Below are positions 55,426-64,000 of a DNA stretch of 64,000 nt, in pieces; within the stretch, counting starts at the first letter, position 1, and every line of letters starts with the position of its first letter. Origin of the DNA: Sanguinoderma infundibulare (Eukaryota; Basidiomycota; Agaricomycetes; Polyporales; Polyporaceae); NCBI GenBank assembly GCA_032821775.1, contig JAVLRN010000001.1, positions 1,550,001-1,614,000 of the forward strand, written 5' to 3'. Under the pieces are notes generated by a model. That model ran no database searches, had not been told where the DNA came from, and was given only the letters and a program-made list of their open reading frames with translations. Made by a program: the position numbers and the translations under genes.

Positions 55426-57298
55426 ATGGCGCGCAAACTCCTCACTCTTTTCTCTACTGTGCCAGTTGCCCTGGCGCTCAACAATGGCTTGGCGCTTACG
55501 CCCCAGATGGGTTGGAACACCTGGAACCATTTTGGGTGCGGTATCAGCCAGGACACCATCGTAAATGCCGCTAAGGCCCTCATCTCCAATGGCTTGGACA
55601 AGTTGGGTTATAACTGTGAGTGCATAAAGCGACTCAAGCTCCTTCCAAGATCCTCATTGGTAACATGCACATATCGCCCATTTGTAGATGTTCTTGTCGA
55701 CGACTGTAAGTTCACCGCACTCATTCCTCCGTGTTAGGCTTTTCCTTACGCGTCACACTAGGTTGGCAAGCAGACGCTCGTGACCCTACCACGGGTGCGC
55801 CTGTCGAAAACAAGGACAAGTTTCCCAACGGTATTAAGGCGGTCGCCGACCAGGTGCACTCCATGGGCCTGAAGGTATGCGACCAGCTGAGCGCGGCGTT
55901 GTCCTATTTCTCACCAGCACACAGTTCGGAATCTACAGTAGCGCCGGAACGTAAGAACCTAAATTCGTGGTGTGGGGTGCTGGTGCTCTGAATTGATCGA
56001 ACTACGACGTCAGGTACACATGCGGTGGCAAGTTTGGATCCCTCGACCACGAGCAGATCGACGCCCAAACCTACGCGTCCTGGGGCGTCGATTACCTTAA
56101 GTACGACAACTGCTACAACGAGGGTCGGGCCGGCACACCCCAAATCTCATACCAGCGGTTCAACAACATGTCGAGCGCCTTAAACGCGACGGGACGACCC
56201 ATCCTGTACTCCATGTGCAACTGGGGCGAGGATGGGCCATGGAACTTCGCTGTCGTACGTCATACGCTATTTTGGGAGCATCTCTATCCCTTCGTTGATG
56301 TCCTTGACAGGACATCGCAAACAGTTGGCGTATCTCCGGAGATATCTACGACGTGAGCCTATTCCGCGTGGTCGAGCTTGAAACAAGAACATCATGTGCT
56401 CACCGCATTCATCTAGAATTTCGATCGTTACGATGACCGGTGCCCATGCACGAGCATGTTGGACTGCAAGCTCCCCGGATTCAGTGGGTCATATCGATGT
56501 TTATACAGCTGATGTGGCCACTCACAGTTCGCTGTAGTCTGCGCCATGTCTCGCATCATTGATTTTTCCGCTCCCCTTGGGCAGAAGGCAGGCAAGGGGC
56601 ACTGGAACGACCTTGACATGCTCGAGGTTGGCAATGGTGGTATGACCTTTGACGAGTACGGTACGAATCTATTACTTAGAACGCACGCGCCACATCATTC
56701 AACTTTCGTTCATCTAGTCACCCACTTCTCGATGTGGGCCTTGGTGAAGAGTCCTCTCATCCTCGGCAACGACATCACGAGCATGGTGAGGACTTTTCCA
56801 TTCAGCGTATGAGCTACTTTTCTGAATGTTTGGTGTAGTCCAATGATACAAAGACGATCGTCACCAACGACGCTATCATCGCTGTGAATCAGGACTCTAA
56901 CGGCTCTCCCGCTAGCCGTGTGTGGAAGAAGACACTATCCGAGGGTGGCGACCTTCAGCTCTGGTCTGGCAGTCTCGCGAATAAGTACGTCTTCTCCTTC
57001 GCTCTGTTAGCGCGTCTCCTCATCCGGCATCTCTCCTAGCCAATTCGTCTTCGCGATCATGAACACCTCCCCTGCGAACCAGTCTGTCAATCTCTCTCTC
57101 CTCGACATCTTCCACGACCAGGGCAAGACCTTCGGATCCGGAACCTTCATGTTCTACGATCTCTGGCAGAAGGACTCGTCTGGCAAGTGGGGCGCGAGTG
57201 TCGGCAACGTCCAGGGTACGTTCACCGTCTCGGTGAACACGCACGCGACTCGTGTCTTCAAGGCGATTCCGGTATCAGCGGCGAGGCGAGAGTTATGA
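55426..57298 (+). CDS. GH27 alpha-galactosidase
   Basis: Secreted retaining alpha-galactosidase that removes galactosyl side groups from galactomannan and raffinose sugars. Exons 55426-55615, 55688-55705, 55762-55874, 55925-55950, 56014-56254, 56311-56352, 56417-56483, 56538-56660, 56718-56785, 56839-56984, 57040-57298 give 430 aa. Signal peptide [17 protein letters not shown], then [15 protein letters not shown] and VLVDDCWQA (18-nt exon 2). The nucleophile Asp is in YLKYDNCYN and the acid/base Asp in [14 protein letters not shown]. Also [30 protein letters not shown] and LGNDITSM. The C-terminal beta-domain is [20 protein letters not shown]. The 56484-56537 intron was placed by family length (PGF, one residue, C-A-M). 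Confidence 0.95.
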
Positions 57299-57897
57299 CT
57301 CGTGGCGGTGGTGTTGGGGACGATGTTCGCAGCGAGCCTTTTGATCGCGGGCTTCGTGCGGTGGGGGGCGAAGGGGTGGCCGAAGTTCAAGTTGTGGATG
57401 AAAACAAAGGTGGCGTAAGAGGGCCAGGGACCGATTGACATTTCGAACTGTTGTTGTACGCTGCTTGTGCGCATGCATGTGTTGATGTGAGGTCATTTGC
57501 ACTGTTGAATCATTGCCTCTTGAGATGGACTAGCATGGGGTCTGATCAGCGGAGTAACGAACAGTGGCTGGCGTGCCGTAGGCGTCGGCTTCCGGTCATT
57601 GCTGTGTGTACTATACCATTCCCTGCAGTATATGGTCCGAAGTTAGGATCGTTCTTGTGGCACCCGCACACCCATATTATTTGATTGTGGAAGGAGCAAC
57701 TGCTATGACTCGGAGTGTGGTCGAACACTACACTTTCCAAAACGGGGACTATTTGTCAGAGGGTTATGAGCGGCTATTGGCGGAATAAGGAAGTTTGCGG
57801 ACAGGCGCCACCGCGGGTGGTCTGTTTGGGTGCGCTGGGACTCGTTCAGCCTCTTCCTCTTCCCCGACGGCCTTGCGCACTCTACTTTGGGCCGACA
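57299..57897. other. Intergenic, tandem spacer
   Basis: 599 bp between alpha-galactosidase and the RBM26-like gene, both +. No gene recognised. Confidence 0.5.
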
Positions 57898-60800
57898 ATG
57901 CTTTTCGACCCCGAGACTGTGAATCACCTCAAGCCATGGCTCATCCGGACCCTTGAACCAATGTCCGTAGCGCCGCGTTCTCGTTCCCTCTTCTCGTGAT
58001 GTACTAATTATCCCGTTCTTTTGTCCCGCAGATGCGACGCAGAGCCTGGCGCGCTCGCGGACTACATTCTCGCCCTCCTCAAGCATCAGGCGCCGGAGAC
58101 AGAACTACGGAAGGAGCTGATAGCACAGCTAGAGGAGTTCCTGGAAAAAGGTATGTGTGCTCTGCATTTCGACCTGTTGCTACCTCCGTTGACGCGAGCA
58201 CGTCTTGGGCCATGGTGCAGAGGGGGCCTCCTTCGTCGACACGCTCTTCACAGCCCTACGGACCAAGTCGTATCTCCCTTACTCTTCAACTCCCTCCTCT
58301 TCCTCCGCCAGCTTCGCTTCGTCGACAGGTGACAGCGGTATCCCCATCCCCCTGGACGCACTCCTCGCAGCCAGCTCCTCGTCACCAGAACGGAGCCGAA
58401 AACGCGGCATTGATGACGACTACGACCAGCACGGCCCCTCCAAGGGCGCACGATTAAATAACGACGGCCAGTTCACGCGATATGGCGGGCGCGGACGGGG
58501 TGACGACCGGTCGTCGTGGGGCGGGCGGGGCGATCGCGGGGGCAGGATGGCCATGAACGGCGTGCGGGCAGACTACATGGACGGTGGCATGCAAGGCATG
58601 GAGATGAGCATGGGCATGAACGGCGGAGGGATGGGCATGAACGGGCGTGGGGGCCATCAGGGCTACCGTCCGCCAGAGATGCGGCGTGGCATATGCAGGG
58701 ACTATCACAGTGAGTCGATCTATGCGTTCATGGCTCGCCGTTTGGCACCTCATTGCGCATTTGCGTCACCTCGATTGCCAGACAACGGATACTGCGCCCG
58801 TGGCGCGTTCTGCAAGTACAGCCATGGCGATGACGCCGTCATTCCATCGCAGTTGTTCCCCATGGGTCCCGGTGGGATGGGGTTCATGCCGATGATGGGT
58901 CCCGGAGGGATGCAGTTTCCTATTGGTGCGGGTGCGGCTGCAGGCGCCGCATATGACCCACACGAGCGAATGGATATGAGGCCGATGGGTGGTATGGGCG
59001 GCGGGCGCGGACAAAACACACGACCAGCTGTATTACCGCGGACAGTGGACGGTGACAAATCGATCCCTCAGAATCCTGGCGAGCTGCCCGTCATTCAGGA
59101 CCTCACCCCTCAAGTGCCGATTGAAGACGTCTCACCACACAACACAGGCGAAGGATTCCAACAACTGCAGGAGCAGCAACAGCAGAGGAGTCCCATGGAG
59201 GGCATCGTGCACACTGGCGAGATGAACGGTGGAGGCCCAGCCCCGTACTTTACTGGCTCTGGCGCGGATGGTCATGCCCAATCAAGACCGTACAGCTTGA
59301 ACGGGCGTGGAGGCGGTAGGGGTCGAGGTCGCGGCACCTTTGGCGGTGACGCCCAGAGCTTCCGTCCCACCCAGAGGCGAGAGGACAAAACACTTGTCGT
59401 GGAGAAGATCCCGGAGGACAAGCTGTCGCTCGGAGCTGTAAACGATTGGTTCAGTAAGTTCGGGACCGTCACGAACGTCGCTGTCGATGCTGCGAGCTCG
59501 AAGGCCCTCGTCAGCTTCACCAATCACGAGGATGCGCACAAGGCATGGAAGTCGGAGGAGGCGGTCTTCGGCAACCGGTTCGTCAAGGTCTTCTGGCATC
59601 GTCCGATGGAGGGCCACGGACAGGTCGGTCAGCGTATGCTCGCCGCATCTGCAAACATTGTGGCCCAGAGAGCAGCAACAACAGGCGGCGGCGCTGCTCC
59701 GTCTGTTCCTTCTGCTGCAGCACATGAAGGGTCCCCTGCTCCCCAAAACCCCGCTCCCACTACCTCCGCCCCGTCTGCCTCCCGTAACCCTTCCGCATCA
59801 ACTTCGGCTGCTGCGGCACTTGCTGCGAAACAGAAGCTCCTAGAACAGCAAATCGGGGAGCAGAAGTCGCTCATGTTCAAACTCTCCACCGCGAGTCCTG
59901 GGGAGAAGAAGGAGATCATGGCACGCCTTCGCAAGTTGGGGGAGGAGATGAAGCCTTCTTCTACGCCAGCAGCTGCGTCTTCTTCCGCGTCTCCCCATAC
60001 CTCCTCCTCGTCCCCACACCCGAAGCGTACTGCATCAGCTCCTCGAACGGAGGAACAAGAGCGTGTCGAGCGCGAACGGTTGGACAAGGAACTAGAGTTG
60101 CATCACGTGGAGGGCGATGGCGAAGAAGAGAGCACGGAGGAACTAAAGGCGAAGCTCGAGAAGCTCAAAGCCGAGGCACGTAATCTCCGCTTCGTTGATT
60201 GTATGGTTAGAACGTGCTCACTATGTCTTCTTCCAGGCTGCAAGCCTCGGTATCCCGATCCAATCGGACGGCTCATCGTCATATGGCAGCTCTACCTATC
60301 GTCCATACCGTGGCCGCGGAAGGGGAGGCCCACGTTCGTTCTACCGTGGGGCTATGCGAGGCGGTCCCCCACGCGCAAGCATGAAGCTAGACAACCGTCC
60401 GAAGAAGCTCCTCGTCATTGGTGCGTCTGCGGAGTCCCTGCAGGCAGTGCGCGACTGGTACGAGGTGCGTACCATTTCATGTTGTGGTGCCTGGTCATGT
60501 ACCTCGTGGAATGCGCGCGTTCTGATGGTGGTCCGTTGCGCGTGTGTAACAGACGACCGGGCAGGTCGACTCGGTCGACAGGATGGACGGCGGCGACATC
60601 GTCGTGTCCTTCCGGAGTCGTGCTGCGGCAGAACAGGTAAGTACACTGACACGCCAACACCGTCCGCTTCGACGTTGACCATGTCTGTTTCTCGCCTCGC
60701 TTTCACAGGGATTCGCGAAAGGTACGCACATCGCCACGGTCGGGCCCGTGCAGGTCTCCTGGTTCTCCGGCCAGGCGGCGGGGACCTTGACCCACGCGTC

Positions 60801-60966
60801 GTCGGACGCGTCAATGTCTTCCGTGACGGATTCGCACAGGGACGCCGCCGCGACGCACGGCGCGTCCGGGTACGTGGACGACGGAGATTCGCACATGCAC
60901 CAGGAGGAGGCCGAGCCGGAGACGGGTGGATGGGGCGGGGACGACGACGGGTTCGGCATGATGTAA
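57898..60966 (+). CDS. RBM26/27-like PWI, CCCH and RRM protein
   Basis: Nuclear RNA-binding protein resembling human RBM26/27 (PAXT-linked exosome targeting) and S. pombe Rmn1. Exons 57898-57962, 58032-58150, 58221-58709, 58782-60175, 60237-60464, 60553-60636, 60709-60966 give 878 aa. The N-terminal PWI-like domain is LFDPETVNHLKPWLIRTLEP and YILALLKHQAPETELRKEL. Next come an Arg/Gly- and Met/Gly-rich region, then a CCCH finger (CRDYHNNGYCARGAFCKYSH). The RRM is KTLVVEKIPEDKLSLGAVND, FGTVTNVAVDAASSKALVSF, FVKVFWHRP. A coiled coil (EQERVERERLDKELELHH) and a second RRM-like end (RPKKLLVIGASAESLQAVRD) follow. The intron after exon 4 uses a GC donor (60176), needed for the conserved KAEAASLGI. 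Confidence 0.9.
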
Positions 60967-61769
60967 TTCATCGTGTCTTACCTCGACCGGCCCCTGCGGA
61001 GCGGACAACGGGTCCGCGTTCCATCGTGTGCACTGCGCTCAATATTCGAGCGTGCAGTGTTCGCGGTTGCAAATGTTTTCGTTTTTGGTTCCTGCATCGT
61101 CCTGTATAACTGTCTTTCGTCGCGGCTCTGCCCTTAATGTCGAGACCCACGGTGGCTCCAGAGCGAGAGCCACCGAACGCCTTCTGGCGTGCTTATTTTT
61201 TCCTGGTACGCTTGCGCGAGCGAACCCTGTCAACGTAAACAATCCTCTCAGTGTCGAAGTCGGCTTTGTCGCTAGTCCGACGCAAATCTCAAGCTCGAGC
61301 GACATGAGGATCCTGAATGGTAAACTGTTATTGGGTATAGGGTCTATGATGGGGGTAGCATTGTGTTACACACTACTGATAATGTACTCTGCTATAATGC
61401 GATGTATGATGCAGCAACGGACCAGCCAACGACCTCGAAACACCACCGCCACCGGCGATCCAACTCCTCCTCGTCGCCTCCACCTCCCCCCACTCCAGGC
61501 TTGCGATGATGGTAGTAGATGATGATCGTCCGACAGGATGCCAGTGAGCCCAACAGTAAACATATGCGCGTCTGCGTCTGCAGCGTAACTCATGCAACAG
61601 GACATGGTAGCGTAGCAGTAGTAGAGTCCCGAAACCCAGTCTCAGTGTCTCTTCTCGATATTCAAGATCCAAGCTGCGATGCGTGTGTTGTGTAGAGTAT
61701 ATGCAAAGAGAACGAGGAGCCGGCGAGCCTATCCTGACCTTCGAGACGACGCACGCTCGATTGCGGCGG
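60967..61769. other. Intergenic, convergent spacer
   Basis: 803 bp between the RBM26-like gene (+) and the membrane protein gene (-). It contains a short CCACC/CTCC-rich stretch near 61440-61500. No gene supported. Confidence 0.5.
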
Positions 61770-63228
61770 CTATTGGCGCGACGTCGATCGCGATTTCCGG
61801 AGCTTGTTGCCGCCCGGGGAACGGGACGGGGCCATGTTGAACGCCGACGGGGGTGGCGCCTTCAGCGGCGTCCCCAAGACGAGCTCGGGCAGGCGCGGGA
61901 CCCCAGCCTCTCGTGGCCGGCCGCGCTGGAACTCGTCTTTGGACGAGGGTACGACATATGCGGCCTGGTCGGTCCTGTACGGCGAAGGGAGAGGCGGGAC
62001 GGGCGGGGACAGCTGCGCGAACTGGGGCGCGGCCGAGATGGACGCGGAGCGGATGTGGCCGGGCGATACGGAACGGGCCCGCGGGTTGCTGGAGGAGATG
62101 GCAGACTGGGAGTGGGCGCGACGAGCTTTATTCCCGCTGGAGACGGACAGGCTGCTCCGGGAGCGATTGGAGGGCGGTTTCGGTCCGGCTAGAGGGTCAG
62201 AGAGAGGAGAGTAAGGGGAATGGGAACAAGCTTAGCGGACAAAGAACGCAAGAGAGGGGGTGAAAGAACGCACAAGGGGACAGTGTGGACGACTGCGAAC
62301 GCGAACCGGCCACGACCCAGAGGTCTGCTACGCTCCTGCGGTCTCCTGTGCTGTACAAGCTGACGGACCGCTGCACGGCGCCGGAGCGAACACTTAGTCC
62401 TTCGTGAGGGGAGTACAAGTGTGGGGCGAGAGGGGCGGGAAGCACGATTTGGACGTTGCTGTGGATAGAATGTGCAGGGCCGCGGATGGTGTTGCCAATA
62501 ACGGAGTGGGTAGTCTTTATGGAATTTACTGTGCCAGAGGAAGAGATGACGGAGATAGGCCGTGTGTGGGAGCGGGACGCGCGCAGGGGTCGTGGACGAG
62601 CCGGAGGGAGCTGGCTTGACAAGGAGTCCTCGACAGAGTGGGTGACATCGGAGGGAGATGCAGGAACGAGACCCGGGGAGCCCTGGGCGTCAGAGATGCC
62701 ATCACTGGAAGTGCTGACGACGCTTGTCATGCTGCTATGGGGATTGTTGGAGACGGGATGGAAGGACGGGTTTGGAGGAAGGAGGTCGTCGGTCATGAGC
62801 GGGGTGGGCAAGGGAGTGCTCTCGGCGGAGGTGGCATCCTCGGCTGCCCAGCTGCTCTCTCGGGTGGGGCCACGAGCGACGGAATGGTCAGGGCTGCTGC
62901 GAATGAGGGAGGCGCTGCTGCCGCTGACGGGGAGGAAGTTGGAGGAGTATACGCGTCGTTTCTGCTGAGAATCTATCCAGGTGGCTGGGCGGGAAGAAAT
63001 GTCTGCGAATGATACGGCCTGCTGCTCGCGATGGTGGGCGAGGTCTTGTGCTGGAGGCAAAGGGACCTTGGAGCGGCGGAATTGGCGAGCCAGGAAACGC
63101 CAGGCGAAAAGAGCGAAGACGAGAGCAAGGACAGAAGCAGCGACAACGGCTATGATGATGATGGTAGAAGTTGAGATACCGGACGAGCCAGAGCCATCTC
63201 TGGGGACGAGGGATGAGACATCGGGCAT
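61770..63228 (-). CDS. Single-pass membrane protein, Ser/Pro-rich, unknown function
   Basis: Model: exons 63228-62307 and 62188-61770, 446 aa. One transmembrane helix near the N terminus (STIIIIAVVAASVLALVFAL) is followed by a basic juxtamembrane cluster (RFLARQFRRSK), predicting a short lumenal or external part and a long cytoplasmic tail. The tail is disordered, Ser/Pro-rich, with SRSHTRPISVISSSG and PQFAQLSPPVPPLPSPYRTD. This layout is frequent among agaricomycete plasma-membrane proteins resembling Mid2/WSC stress-sensor tails, but I see no WSC or ectodomain. An upstream exon could be missing, as the frame is open to 63294. The 118-nt intron is longer than usual and pyrimidine-rich. Confidence 0.65.
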
Positions 63229-63836
63229 AGTCTTTGAGCCGAAAGTGCGTGGGAGTCGGATGGTCTGTTGCTGGACGGAACCGTGGACGACCACCGAGCA
63301 GGCGGCGGGTAGGATGGGAGAAGGAGCGTGCTGGAAAAAAGAGCGAAGGAGTGGTGTGGGATATTAATACATAAAACGAAGGGTGCTAGTATTCCGTGGC
63401 TGTCGGCAAAGGCTGTCAAGTCGACCTGGGAGATGGCAGTGGGCGGTGGGTTTTCAGCCAGATGGTGGAGGAGGTCAGGCGGAAGGACGGGGAGGAGGGA
63501 GCAGAGAGCGGCCTGAAGACCGCAGGGCGCGGTGGCTGGCGGGCTGACGAGGACAGTCACTGGCCGTGGCGGTCGACTCTGACTCTTTGGATGCAGACAA
63601 GCCTGTCGGATGAGCGATCGCGCCCACCGACGACGACTCGGCGCTCCCCATGCCGAGAATGGCAGCCGCCGCCATCAATCCAAACGTTTTGTGTCGGTGG
63701 TCAATCTGGACAGCCATGAGCTCAATGCCAGTGAAAAGTATCAGTCGACTGCACCACGACCATGGAATGACGACTCAACTTGTGCGCAGTATTTCTGGCC
63801 ACCACTGCGATTTCTAGAGCGCTTGACGTTGGCCAC
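63229..63836. other. Intergenic, divergent spacer at right edge
   Basis: 608 bp with no recognised gene. It may contain an unseen 5' exon of the membrane protein gene (-) or the promoter of the gene starting at about 63837 (+). Confidence 0.4.
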
Positions 63837-64000
63837 ATGGCACACGCGCCTCCCGACACGCCCGACGGGCTCGCGCAGGCGACGATGACCACCGCCCCGC
63901 CCTCTGCTCGCCGCGTCGGGCCCCGTTCCGTCAGGTCCTTCGCATCCTCTACCGCAGACAACAAGGCCGGCCCTCCCAACAGGTCTCTCCCAGCGAAGCC
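63837..64000 (+). CDS. Possible 5' end of a gene running off the right edge
   Basis: An ATG at 63837 opens a frame that stays open to the end of the window: MAHAPPDTPDGLAQATM, then TTAPPSARRVGPRSVRSFAS. An alternative in-frame Met is at 63885. The protein is Ala/Pro/Arg/Ser-rich with no identifiable domain, so it is a candidate start only. It could equally be an untranslated or intronic stretch. Confidence 0.35.
   Translation, partial: MAHAPPDTPDGLAQATMTTAPPSARRVGPRSVRSFASSTADNKAGPPNRSLPAK

Noticed and set aside
58205..60640. Uninterrupted 811-codon frame over the RBM26-like gene
   Set aside because: It reads through introns at 58710-58781 and 60176-60236 and loses the CCCH finger spacing and the conserved C terminus.
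1..64000. CRISPR arrays, operons, prophage or bacterial insertion sequences
   Set aside because: Gene structure is eukaryotic throughout; no direct-repeat/spacer arrays and no transposase frames were seen.

Overview
The window is nuclear DNA of a filamentous basidiomycete, most likely an agaricomycete; Polyporales is plausible but not proven from sequence alone. The evidence is a GC-rich, gene-dense layout, almost every gene split by many 45-70 nt GT-AG introns, intron-bearing tRNA genes, and an all-eukaryotic gene set. Exon structures were worked out by hand from splice-site dinucleotides, reading phase and family conservation. Each complete model closes in frame, but minor boundaries may be wrong.

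Layout. 1-15.1 kb is rich in ribosome-biogenesis genes: the 5' part of HAS1 (-), UTP4 (-) and the 13-exon URB2 (-). Between them lie PTH2 (peptidyl-tRNA hydrolase, +), an Mpv17/PMP22 membrane protein (+), TIM10 (+), a ZNF706-like small zinc finger (-) and threonine aldolase GLY1 (+). 15.8-16.6 kb holds a small unknown protein and a 24-26 bp minisatellite. 17.3-23 kb holds an RNF14/ITT1-like RBR ubiquitin ligase and a large multi-KH RNA-binding protein. 24-34.8 kb carries V-ATPase subunit C (-), a mercaptopyruvate/thiosulfate sulfurtransferase (+), an unknown 135-aa protein (-), a copper pair (BIM1/X325-like His-brace protein and a CTR copper transporter, both -), a mitochondrial rhodanese (+), frataxin (+) and an unknown nuclear-looking protein (-).

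35-47.7 kb has WDR70 (+), a BET double-bromodomain protein (+), a G-patch/C2H2 protein (-) and the FANCM/MPH1 helicase (+). 47.8-52.6 kb is bounded by two tRNA-Leu(AAG) genes that form an inverted duplication; the distal copy also carries a stray fragment of the MPH1 3' end. Between them lie IND1 (-), a secreted LysM protein (+) and GINS subunit PSF1 (-). 52.7-64 kb has a second RBR ligase with a Glu/Tyr-rich repeat (-), a GH27 alpha-galactosidase (+), an RBM26/27-like PWI-CCCH-RRM protein (+), a single-pass membrane protein (-) and a possible gene start at the right edge.

Themes: divergent promoters are common (HAS1/PTH2, UTP4/TIM10, VMA5/sulfurtransferase, GPATCH/MPH1). Mitochondrial sulfur and iron-sulfur genes recur (sulfurtransferase, rhodanese, frataxin, IND1). 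Genome maintenance is represented by MPH1, PSF1 and WDR70. Exon architecture is unusual: probable 4-, 6-, 13-, 15- and 18-nt exons, two GC-AG introns, and several stop-free introns whose length is a multiple of three.
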